A DNA stretch of 64,000 bases from Gammaproteobacteria bacterium (GTDB lineage Bacteria > Pseudomonadota > Gammaproteobacteria > Granulosicoccales > Granulosicoccaceae). The DNA is taken from positions 30,234 through 94,233 of the forward strand of contig PDPU01000027.1 of NCBI GenBank assembly GCA_002746645.1, written 5' to 3'. A program made the translations under genes and the position numbers. The stretch's first letter is position 1. Every line of letters starts with the position of its first letter. Below are positions 46,495 through 54,754 of the stretch, in pieces. The notes beneath the pieces are model-generated. The model saw only the letters and a list, made by a program, of their open reading frames with translations, made no database searches and had not been told where the DNA came from.

Positions 46495-47208
46495 TCAGGC
46501 GGTGCAATCCCGCCAGCGTTGCAGCGTGCCATCGAGCCAGTCGCTGATGACCGCATCGTGCGCAATGGCATCACGCATCATCACCGCCCTGTCGACATCG
46601 GTGAACTGCTCGGGGCGCGTTTCCTTGTTGCGCGTATGCCAGATGGCGAGCACCTCGGGGTTCACTTCCGGATGAAACTGCACGCCGATGACCTTCTCCC
46701 CGAGCGCGTAGGCCTGGTTCGGAAACAGATCGCTTTCGGCAAGGCGCGCGGTACCCGCAGGCAGATCGAAACCCTCCGCATGCCACTGCATGACGGTCAG
46801 CGGGCGCTCGAGGAACCGGTTCTGACTCGCGACCGGCCTGACTTCGAGAAAGCCGATTTCGGTGGCTGCATCGTCATGTGGCCCGACCGACGCACCCAGC
46901 ACGCGGGCCAGTATCTGCGCCCCGAGACAGATGCCGAAGAACGGCAGGTCTTCCTTCAGGCAACGTTCGATGAAGTCCATCTCGCGGCGCACCCACTCGT
47001 GATCGCGACAATCGTTGGCACTGTTGGCGCCGCCGAAAACGATCACGCCGGCGCACTCGCGCGGGTCGGGAAAGACGTCCCCCTCCACCGGATAGCACCA
47101 GTTGATCGCGTGCCCCTGCCGTTCCATCCAGCGCGTACACCGATCCACGTTCCAGTTCTGCGAATGCTTGACGAAGAGGTAGGGCTTGTCGATTGGCTTG
47201 CTGGACAT
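46495..47208 (-). CDS. Class I glutamine amidotransferase
   Basis: 237 residues. The triad is visible: Cys94 (FFGICLGAQ), His179 and Glu181 (GVQFHPEV). The fold is that of GuaA-type and YfeJ-like stand-alone amidotransferases that release ammonia from glutamine or gamma-glutamyl compounds. ATG 47208 (MSSKPIDKP) is the best start though no strong ribosome-binding site is visible. Forty-six base pairs separate it from the glutamate-synthase-like gene on the same strand, which suggests a functional link. Confidence 0.87.
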   Translation of the reverse strand: MSSKPIDKPYLFVKHSQNWNVDRCTRWMERQGHAINWCYPVEGDVFPDPRECAGVIVFGGANSANDCRDHEWVRREMDFIERCLKEDLPFFGICLGAQILARVLGASVGPHDDAATEIGFLEVRPVASQNRFLERPLTVMQWHAEGFDLPAGTARLAESDLFPNQAYALGEKVIGVQFHPEVNPEVLAIWHTRNKETRPEQFTDVDRAVMMRDAIAHDAVISDWLDGTLQRWRDCTA

Positions 47209-47298
47209 GAATCTGTGCCGCCGGTGCGGCCGGTCGAACATCCGGGTCGTGTTGATGGTACGTGAAGGCGGCAATGGCGCGGTGTCAGGAGGCCGGGA

Positions 47299-48807
47299 TC
47301 ATTCGACGGTGATATCGAAACTCACGGATTCCGCCGTCAGGTCCCCGTCACTGGCTTCGATCCGCAAGTCCCGTACCATTCCCGCCACCAGCGGCCGGCC
47401 GCTGACCACGCCCGAGGTCGGATCGATGAGCACGCCGGGTGGCAGTTCGCCGCCAATGATCGAATAGGTCAGGAGGTCGCCATCGGGGTCGACGAAGACC
47501 GGAACGAGTGGGCGAATCCGCTCGCCGAGTTCCACCTCCTGGCTGAACACGACGCTTTCCTCCTCATCGTATACCGGCGGCTCGTTGAAGATGCCGGGCA
47601 GTGCCATCTCGACGCTGAACTCGAGTTCGAAACCAAGCGCCAGTTCGCCATCGCTGGCCTCGAAGGCCAGCGCGTGAAACCCCGATTCGCCCAGACCAAA
47701 GGTGATCTCAAGCGCCCCGCTGCTGTCTAACTCGACGCCGTCGAGGCCATCATCATCGACAAGCGTGAACACCAGTGGCTGCCCCTCGGGGTCTTCGACA
47801 AGTTCGGTCAGATCGATCTCGATCGGCACGCCTTCGACGGCCTCGTAGACCGACAGAACCACCACCAGTGCCGGTCGCCGGTTGACCGGCGTCACCTCGA
47901 ACTCGGCGACGCTCGACACCGGGTCGTTGTAGCCGTCGCTGACCTCGAATTGCACCGTGTCGACGCGCGCGGCGGAGCCCGCGAGCGGTGCAGGCCGATA
48001 CTCGAAGGAACCGTCAGCATTCACCACGAGACCATCACCCGGCGGCTGCAGGGAAACACTGCCTTCCACGATACTCAACTCCTGATTGCGCACATCTTCG
48101 TCATCGCTATCGTTGGCCAGGAAGCCTTCGTCCGCGGAACGGGAAATCATCTGCCCATCGACCAGTTGATAGCTGTCGGCAGCGACACTGGGCGATTCGT
48201 TGACGGCCGCAAGGCAGAAGATCGGCTCGTTGCGAGAGAGCACTCGCCCGTCGCTGCCGATGACCTCGATGCGGTGGCGAACACCGATCGGCGCGATGAG
48301 TGCCGGCACGCTGATGTCGAATCGAACCGCCTCGGTGTCGGCCTCCGAATCGACGAGTTCGGTCTGAAATCCGAGCGCGCAGTCGAGCGGGTCGGCACAG
48401 GCGGTGGCGAGCGAATCGGCCACCCAGGGGTCTTCGAAACCGTTGGCACCCATGCATCCGGCGATGGCGCCCTGATCCGCGGGCTCTTCCTGAATCACGA
48501 TCCGTGCGCCTTCACTCGCGGCACCCGGCAGATGATAGGTGACGGCCGTATTCGATTTCTCCTGCAGTGGCACCGGACCGTTGCTCGGCGCGTCGTCGAT
48601 CGGCGCACCCGTTGCCGGCACTTCGTCCGCCGACTGCGCCCCACCGGAATCCACCCAGCCGCAACCGGCAAGCGCGGTGACGAGCCCCACCGCTGCCAGT
48701 GAACGACACAGACCCGTGACGCCGGCCTGTTCGCTCGCCGCTGCGCCTCGGAGGGCAGTGATCCCGGTCACACGCGATGCGCGAATTCTGTCTGATAGCC
48801 CGTTCAT
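47299..48807 (-). CDS. Lipoprotein with cadherin-like/putative-Ig repeats
   Basis: 502 residues. Lipoprotein signal ending TALAGCGW (Cys about 49). Beta-rich repeats: SYQLVDGQMISRSADEGFLANDSDDEDV (VCBS/cadherin-like), RVDTVQFEVSDGYNDPVSS, and the last one DGDLLTYSIIGGELPPGVLIDPTSGVVSGRP, a classic putative-Ig motif. Four cysteines near residues 115-140 may form disulfides. The start ATG overlaps the stop of the nucleoside hydrolase gene, so the gene is translated with enzymes of nucleoside salvage, which is unexpected for a surface lipoprotein. Confidence 0.8.
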   Translation of the reverse strand: MNGLSDRIRASRVTGITALRGAAASEQAGVTGLCRSLAAVGLVTALAGCGWVDSGGAQSADEVPATGAPIDDAPSNGPVPLQEKSNTAVTYHLPGAASEGARIVIQEEPADQGAIAGCMGANGFEDPWVADSLATACADPLDCALGFQTELVDSEADTEAVRFDISVPALIAPIGVRHRIEVIGSDGRVLSRNEPIFCLAAVNESPSVAADSYQLVDGQMISRSADEGFLANDSDDEDVRNQELSIVEGSVSLQPPGDGLVVNADGSFEYRPAPLAGSAARVDTVQFEVSDGYNDPVSSVAEFEVTPVNRRPALVVVLSVYEAVEGVPIEIDLTELVEDPEGQPLVFTLVDDDGLDGVELDSSGALEITFGLGESGFHALAFEASDGELALGFELEFSVEMALPGIFNEPPVYDEEESVVFSQEVELGERIRPLVPVFVDPDGDLLTYSIIGGELPPGVLIDPTSGVVSGRPLVAGMVRDLRIEASDGDLTAESVSFDITVE

Positions 48808-49841
48808 GTCCGATGACCGTCGAGAATCGTGTTGATGAAATCCTCGCGTACGCGCGCTTCATCCACATCCATGCAGACAGCGACCATCGGTCGATCGTTC
48901 CAGTGCGGCAACACATAGCTCAGGAAGGGCCGCCGGTTGACGGCCATCTGCCCGCTGCCGAGACCGTCGGTGATGACACGCGCCGTACCCTCGACATACC
49001 CGAAGGCGTCGGCAAGCGTCAGGTACACGAGCGCCGAAGCATCGTGAATGGCACAGGCGCGTTCGCCGCCCGCCGCTACCTCTTCCGCCGCGGCACCTGC
49101 CTTCGAGTAGAAATCGATATAGAAACGGCTGCTGTCCCAGATCACCTGGCCCGTGTCACCCGCGCCATCACGGAGCCGTGCGATGTCAGCATCGCACAGC
49201 ATGACCTGGTGCGTGACATCGAGTCCGACCACGGTCAAGGGCCAGTTCGCGCCTGCGACTTCATCGGCCGCGTGCGGATCGTTGAAGAAATTCGCTTCGG
49301 CCAGCGGCGTGACGTTGCCGGGTTCGAGCAGCGTGCCTCCCATGACAACGAGCGAGCGTACGCGCTCGGGCAAGGTGGGATCACGGCGGAGCGCTTCGGC
49401 GATGTTGGTCAGCGGTCCGACCGCCGCGAGACAGAGTTCGCCCTGGTGTGCATGCGATGCCGCGATGATGAAATCCGCAGCGTCCGATTCCGCGACATGG
49501 GCATGGCGCGCATCGGGATCGAGGGGTACCGCCGACTCGGCCGCCGCCGTTTCCGTACTGCCCGGATAGGCATTGCCGAGCCCGTCATGTCCATGCACGA
49601 AACAGGGCGCCGGCAGTGGCTCACGCGTCAGCGGCTTCGCGGCGCCGCGCGCAACGGCAACATCACGGGCGCCGAAGCGTTCGAGCAGGTACTGTGCGTT
49701 GCGCGTGGTGAGATCCACCGACGCATTGCCGAACACGGTGGTCAGGGCCAGCAGTTCGATGTCGGGGTGGGCAATGGCATAGGCAATGGCCATGGCATCG
49801 TCCACGCCGGGATCGGTGTCGAGGATCAGCTTGAGAGTCAT
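48804..49841 (-). CDS. Inosine-uridine-type nucleoside hydrolase
   Basis: 345 residues. It cleaves nucleosides to base and ribose. The Ca2+-binding N-terminus is LILDTDPGVDDAMAI, with HGHDGLGN, VGPLTNIAEAL, MGG, EANFFNDPHAADEV and GLDVTHQV also in place. The predicted C-terminal Asp ligand lies in ACAIHDASAL. ATG 49841 is favoured by AGGTG nine bases upstream; a GTG at 49853 overlapping the ribokinase stop is the alternative. The product ribose would go to the adjacent ribokinase. Confidence 0.93.
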   Translation of the reverse strand: MTLKLILDTDPGVDDAMAIAYAIAHPDIELLALTTVFGNASVDLTTRNAQYLLERFGARDVAVARGAAKPLTREPLPAPCFVHGHDGLGNAYPGSTETAAAESAVPLDPDARHAHVAESDAADFIIAASHAHQGELCLAAVGPLTNIAEALRRDPTLPERVRSLVVMGGTLLEPGNVTPLAEANFFNDPHAADEVAGANWPLTVVGLDVTHQVMLCDADIARLRDGAGDTGQVIWDSSRFYIDFYSKAGAAAEEVAAGGERACAIHDASALVYLTLADAFGYVEGTARVITDGLGSGQMAVNRRPFLSYVLPHWNDRPMVAVCMDVDEARVREDFINTILDGHRT

Positions 49842-49849
49842 GCTTCGTG

Positions 49850-50734
49850 TCACCTGAGAAATGAATCGACTGCGGCAGCAAGCGGAATGGCCGGGCTGGC
49901 GCCCGCCTTCGTCACCGCCAGCGCCGCCGCGGCCACCGCCCGCTCGAGCGCCACGCCATCATCGAGCCCCTGGCAGATACCCGCAAGATGATAGCCTGCG
50001 AAGGTGTCGCCTGCCCCCGTGGTATCGACCACATCCACCGTGGGTGCGGCAACATCGATGCGCTCGCCGCGGTGAAGCTGAACCACACCCGCCGCGCCCC
50101 GCGTCAGTACCACCCGCGTCGCAGGCAGCCGCTCACCCAGTGCCGCGAGAGCCACGAGCGGATCATCAACCCCGCCGAGTTCACTGGCTTCCGTCTCGTT
50201 GACCCAGAGCACCGCCACCTTCTCGAGCGGCAGGGAGCCAACCAGCGAGGAAAACGGCGCGGGGTTGAACGCAACGGCGAGTCCGCGCTCGAACGCCACG
50301 CTCATGGCCGTAGCGAGTTCATCGCATTCGTTCTGCAGCAGCAGCCAGTCGCCTTCCCCGGCTTCGCTCAGGCCTGCCTCGAGAAAGTGTCGATCGAAAC
50401 CCCGATTGGCGCCACCATGCAGGACGATGGCATTCTCACCGCCGTCATCGACCTGGATGATGGCGTGACCGCTGACGCCCGCCACCGCTTCGATGAGCGA
50501 TACATCCACGCCCGAGGCTGCGAGTGCGTCGATGGCCCAGGCATCGTCGCGCGACACGCGCCCGAGATGCCTGACGGTGACACCGGCACGCGCCAGTGCC
50601 ACCGACTGATTCGCGCCCTTGCCCCCGAGCACCATGTCGAGCGCCGTGCTCGCGAGCGTCTCGCCCGGCCGCACGATGTGCGGCAGACGATAGACGTGAT
50701 CGATGTTGATCGAACCGAAATTGTAGACAGGCAT
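49850..50734 (-). CDS. rbsK: Ribokinase
   Basis: 294-residue PfkB-family sugar kinase. GSINIDHVYRLPH, GGKGANQSVALARAG, and the catalytic motif VDVVDTTGAGDTFAGYHLAG with the base Asp are present. It phosphorylates ribose to ribose-5-phosphate. First gene of the nucleoside hydrolase-lipoprotein set; its stop overlaps the alternative start of the hydrolase gene. Confidence 0.93.
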   Translation of the reverse strand: MPVYNFGSINIDHVYRLPHIVRPGETLASTALDMVLGGKGANQSVALARAGVTVRHLGRVSRDDAWAIDALAASGVDVSLIEAVAGVSGHAIIQVDDGGENAIVLHGGANRGFDRHFLEAGLSEAGEGDWLLLQNECDELATAMSVAFERGLAVAFNPAPFSSLVGSLPLEKVAVLWVNETEASELGGVDDPLVALAALGERLPATRVVLTRGAAGVVQLHRGERIDVAAPTVDVVDTTGAGDTFAGYHLAGICQGLDDGVALERAVAAAALAVTKAGASPAIPLAAAVDSFLR

Positions 50735-50881
50735 GGAAAAGTGGGGACCGAAGCACTGGCATCGTGATGTTACTCCATGCGCCGGGGGGACACCAGGTGT
50801 CGGCGTGCTTCGGGCGCGGGCCGACGAATCACCGCAAGACGGATCGGACAGACGGATCGGAAAGTCGATCAGGCCGACGAA

Positions 50882-53050
50882 TCAGCTGGCCTTCTTCATC
50901 CCGGCCTGTACCGTGTCGATCCACGCGATCAACTCGTCGGCGGTCACGGGACGACTCAGCAGATAGCCCTGAATCTCGTCGCAGCCGTAGCGTTCGAGCA
51001 GCGTCCGCTGCGTCTGGTGTTCCACGCCTTCGGCAACGACCTTGATCCCGAGTTCATGGCAGAGAAGAATGATCGACTGCACGATGGCGCGGTCAGCCTT
51101 GTCGCTGTCGAGATCGTCGATGAAACTCCGGTCGATCTTGAGCTTGTCCACGGGCAGGCGCTTGATGTAGGCCAGCGAAGAGAAACCCGTGCCGAAGTCA
51201 TCGATGGCCACCTGCGCACCGAGAGCCCGGACCTTGCCGAGCGCCTGGATGCCGAGTTCGATGTCCTGCATCAGGAGGCTTTCGTTGAGTTCGATCTCGA
51301 GGCGTGTCGGATCGAGGCCACTGGCGGCAAGTGCCTCGTGAATGTCCGAGAGCATGTCGCCACGAACGAACTGCACCGCCGAACAGTTCACCGCCACCGA
51401 ATCAATGGCAACCCCGGCTTCGACCCAGCTCTGCATCTGGCGGCAGGCCTGCACCATGACCCAGCGTCCCAGCGGCACGATCAGACCACTCTCCTCGGCG
51501 ATGCGCACGAAAACCGTCGGGCTCACGTCACCGTGCTGCGGGTGCCGCCAACGCAGCAGGGCTTCGGCACCGGACACACGCCCGGAGGCGAGATCGAGCT
51601 TCGGCAGGTAGACGAGTGTCAAGGCGTTGTTCTCGATCGCGTCACGCAGATCCGCCTCCATCTCGAAACGCCGGATGGCGGCTTCGTGAATGCGTCTGGA
51701 ATAGAACTGGAAACCGTTTCTGCCGCGCTGCTTCGCCTCGTACATGGCAATGTCGGCGTGCTTCATGAGCGTTTCGGCATCCTTGCCGTCCGCCGGAAAC
51801 ACACTGATGCCGATGGTCGTCGTCACGCACACCTCGGTATCGGCGAGGCGATAGGGTTCGGCGATCGTTGCGGCGATGCGTTCGGCCACGCGTGCGGCAT
51901 CCTCGTGCTGGTCGATCTGACCAAGCAGCACCACGAATTCGTCGCCACCGAGGCGCGCGATGGTATCGGTGCCTTCCCGCTCACTCCTGGTCCGGCGCTC
52001 GGCGTCATCGGAAGCTTCCCTGACCACGCAGCAGAGCCGCCCGGCCACCTGACAGAGCAGCTCGTCACCGGCATCGTGCCCGAGGGTGTCGTTGACCTGC
52101 TTGAAATGATCCAGGTCGAGAAACAGCAGCGCAAAGGTGTCGTGGTTTCGTCGCGCCCGTTCCAGGGTCGCGTCGAGTTCGCTCTGCAGGCGCGCACGAT
52201 TGGCAAGCCCCGTCACCACATCGGTGTAGGCAAGGTCATGAATCCGTTGCTGGGTGACGACGCGCTCGGTGATGTCCTGCAGGGTACCGAGCATGCCGAC
52301 GCAATCGCCGTTTTCGTCAAGGCGTGGTTCGGCGGCGAGAAACAATACATGCCCGTCACCACTTCCCGGATCCAGCTTCAGTTCGATCGCCAGCGGACTG
52401 CCCGAAGCCACGGCAGATTCCGCCTGGCTGGCAACGGCCTCGCGTTCATCACTGTCGATGCAACCGATCAGTGCCTGCCAGTTGCGCGGCGGCGCGAGAC
52501 CACCTTCCTCGAACAGGCGATCGAACTCGACCGAGCCCTCGAGCTGCCCGCTCACGGTATCCCACTCCCAGTTGCCGAGCCTCGCGATACGCTGCGCTCG
52601 ATCAAGGCTCATCTGACTCGCGCGCAGGGCGTCGGCCGCCTGACGGGCACGCAGCAGATAGCGCAAGCGGTGTGGCAGTACGTGAATATCGACCGGCCGG
52701 ATCAGGAAGTCGCTGGCACCTTCGTGATAGGCGCGCGTGATCGCGTCGTGATCGTCGGGGTCCATGATCATGAGAATGGGTACGTGAGTTCCCTCGGCAC
52801 GCGAGCGGATTGCAGCCAGGGCCTCGAAGCCATCCGTCACCGGCAGGTCAGCATCCATGATCACAAGATCGGGATCGTGCTCATCGAACAACTCGATGGC
52901 CATGCGACCGTTCCCGGCACACAGCACCACGAACCCGGCACTGACCAGAGCACGCTCGGCAAGCAACCGACTGGTCGCGTCATCATCGACCAGCAACACG
53001 GCATCACCGCGCTCCATGGACTGATGTTCGTTCACGCGGCCCTCGTTCAC
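50882..53050 (-). CDS. Response regulator with PAS-, GGDEF- and EAL-domains
   Basis: 722 residues: receiver domain (VLLVDDDATSRLL, phospho-Asp in LVIMDADLP, Lys near RPVDIHV replaced or shifted), a PAS-like segment (about 160-275), GGDEF (RLGGDEF intact), EAL (GAEALLRW, ELNESLL, DDFGTG, KIDRSF, AEGVEH intact). No RxxD inhibitory site lies five residues before GGDEF (EGTD instead), unlike the protein at 8073-10157. Both activities are possible. The start is a GTG within a 15-bp duplication; GTG 53035 and ATG 53017 are alternatives. No partner kinase is adjacent. Confidence 0.9.
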   Translation of the reverse strand: MNEGRVNEHQSMERGDAVLLVDDDATSRLLAERALVSAGFVVLCAGNGRMAIELFDEHDPDLVIMDADLPVTDGFEALAAIRSRAEGTHVPILMIMDPDDHDAITRAYHEGASDFLIRPVDIHVLPHRLRYLLRARQAADALRASQMSLDRAQRIARLGNWEWDTVSGQLEGSVEFDRLFEEGGLAPPRNWQALIGCIDSDEREAVASQAESAVASGSPLAIELKLDPGSGDGHVLFLAAEPRLDENGDCVGMLGTLQDITERVVTQQRIHDLAYTDVVTGLANRARLQSELDATLERARRNHDTFALLFLDLDHFKQVNDTLGHDAGDELLCQVAGRLCCVVREASDDAERRTRSEREGTDTIARLGGDEFVVLLGQIDQHEDAARVAERIAATIAEPYRLADTEVCVTTTIGISVFPADGKDAETLMKHADIAMYEAKQRGRNGFQFYSRRIHEAAIRRFEMEADLRDAIENNALTLVYLPKLDLASGRVSGAEALLRWRHPQHGDVSPTVFVRIAEESGLIVPLGRWVMVQACRQMQSWVEAGVAIDSVAVNCSAVQFVRGDMLSDIHEALAASGLDPTRLEIELNESLLMQDIELGIQALGKVRALGAQVAIDDFGTGFSSLAYIKRLPVDKLKIDRSFIDDLDSDKADRAIVQSIILLCHELGIKVVAEGVEHQTQRTLLERYGCDEIQGYLLSRPVTADELIAWIDTVQAGMKKAS

Positions 53051-53059
53051 GCGGCCCTG
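53030..53059. repeat. 15-bp tandem duplication at the start of the response-regulator gene
   Basis: Two copies of gttcacgcggccct plus C or G at 53030-53044 and 53045-53059. It duplicates the GTG start and its ribosome-binding site, giving two nearly equal start sites. Confidence 0.8.
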
Positions 53060-53100
53060 TCCAGCAAGGTGTCCGGATCCACTGCACTCATGGCGATCAC

Positions 53101-53499
53101 TCAGTCTTCATCGCCGGGTCTGCCATCGTTGCCCGTCGACGGCGAGGCATCACCCGTCAGGCGATCGATGGTCAGTTGCGAGACCTGTCCGGCAATGTCA
53201 TCGCCGATCTCGCGCAGGCGGCGAAGCTCCTCGGTCAATGCGAGTTCACTGGCCTCTGCCGCAGCGTGCATGGCCTGCGTGGCGCTTGTCGCGGAACCTG
53301 CCGCCACGGCTTCCCTGTCGACCCTCGCCTGTCCGGGCACAGCGCTCCTACCCTGGCTGAACCAGATGACGAGAGGCACCATCACCAGAAACAGCCAGAA
53401 GGCGTGCATCTGGATACTCATGTCGATAGTGGATGCAGCCAGCAGCGCCAGGTAGAAGGCGGCGGCTACAAGAGACTGCGAGATGGGTTTGGGCGGCAT
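53101..53499 (-). CDS. Small two-helix membrane protein, unknown function
   Basis: 132 residues. Two hydrophobic helices (LVAAAFYLALLAASTI, AFWLFLVMVPLVIWF) are followed by a cytoplasmic charged helical tail (ASELALTEELRRLREIGDDIAGQV), perhaps a coiled coil, and an acidic end. Not recognised. It lies 50 bp before the response-regulator gene on the same strand. Confidence 0.65.
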   Translation of the reverse strand: MPPKPISQSLVAAAFYLALLAASTIDMSIQMHAFWLFLVMVPLVIWFSQGRSAVPGQARVDREAVAAGSATSATQAMHAAAEASELALTEELRRLREIGDDIAGQVSQLTIDRLTGDASPSTGNDGRPGDED

Positions 53500-53585
53500 T
53501 CAGGTCGACCGGATTCATGCTCCTGCGATCTTTAGCGACTGTCGATTGGCATTCTTGAACCACCAGCGCCCGCCGGCAATGACGC

Positions 53586-54695
53586 TCAGTAGAGGCCTGA
53601 CTTGCTCGACAGCAGCCGGTCCAGCCAGCGAAATGCGACGCCGTCGATGCTCTCCTGCAGCCCGAAGGAAATACGCTCGAGGAGGTTGCGTTTCGGCCGG
53701 TAGGAAACGAGAAACACATCACGATCCCGGCAGGCATCGACCAGGTACTGGTCGCTGGTGCCGAGCGCATCGGCAAGATCGAGTTCGAGCACATCATCAC
53801 CCGACCAGATTTCGCCGGTGGCTACGCGCTCCACGTCCATATCGGGACGATGCCTGCCGACGAATTCCTTGAACTGCTCGTGGATGCGTTCGAGGTCCTC
53901 GATGAACTTCTGCCGTCCCTCGGCGGTGTTCTCGCCGAAAACCGTCAGGGTGCGCTTGTACTTGCCGGCCGTCAGCAGCTCGAAATCGACGTTGTGCTCC
54001 TTGAGGAACCGGTTCAGATTGGGAATCTGTGCCACCACGCCGATCGAACCGAGGATGGCAAAGGGGGCGGCGATGACTCGATTACCGACCACGGCCATCA
54101 GGTAGCCACCACTTGCGGCCACCTTGTCCACGCAAACGGTCAGCGGTATGCGCTTTTCGCGTATGCGCTCGAGCTGGGCCGCGGCCAGTCCGTAGCCCAC
54201 GACCATGCCGCCGGCACTCTCGAGCCTCACGACCACCTCGTCCTCGCGCCGTGCGCTGGTGAGCACGGCCGTGATCTCGCGGCGCATCTTCTCGACCGCC
54301 GAGGCACGAATGTCGCCATCGAAATCGAGCACGAACACACGGCGCCGCCCGGTTTCCGGCACCACGGTCCTGGCCTTGCCGCGCAGACGTCTGGCACGTC
54401 GTGCCGCGCGTTTGGCTGCCTTGGTCTCGGCCTTGTCCTCGGCCGCACGCGCCTTCTCGGCCTGCTTTCTCGCTGCGGGTTCAAGGAGCGAATCGTTCAG
54501 CGCATCCTGCATCGTCTCGAGCTGACGATTGAGTTTCTGAATGACGAGATGACCGTGATCGACCGAGGCATCGACACCACTGCCGCGGTTCCGCGAGAGC
54601 GCTGCCACGGCGGCAACGACGCCCAGCACCACAACGGCAACGAGGCTCAGGGCCTTGAGCAGGAAAAGACCATAGCTGTAGAAGAACTCCGCCAC
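53586..54695 (-). CDS. sohB: SohB-type membrane serine protease
   Basis: 369 residues of the signal peptide peptidase A/S49 family. An N-terminal membrane helix (LLKALSLVAVVVLGVVAAVAAL) is followed by a highly basic Ala/Arg/Lys coil (about 75-115), then the S49 core. The catalytic Ser lies in KVAASGGYLMA (about 194) and the Lys in LTAGKYKRTLT (about 244), the family dyad. SohB substrates are poorly known. Confidence 0.93.
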   Translation of the reverse strand: MAEFFYSYGLFLLKALSLVAVVVLGVVAAVAALSRNRGSGVDASVDHGHLVIQKLNRQLETMQDALNDSLLEPAARKQAEKARAAEDKAETKAAKRAARRARRLRGKARTVVPETGRRRVFVLDFDGDIRASAVEKMRREITAVLTSARREDEVVVRLESAGGMVVGYGLAAAQLERIREKRIPLTVCVDKVAASGGYLMAVVGNRVIAAPFAILGSIGVVAQIPNLNRFLKEHNVDFELLTAGKYKRTLTVFGENTAEGRQKFIEDLERIHEQFKEFVGRHRPDMDVERVATGEIWSGDDVLELDLADALGTSDQYLVDACRDRDVFLVSYRPKRNLLERISFGLQESIDGVAFRWLDRLLSSKSGLY

Positions 54696-54754
54696 TGTGC
54701 CTCCGGGTGGAATGAGATGGGATGGTTGGGGTCAAGTCGGTATCGGAAAGTCGG

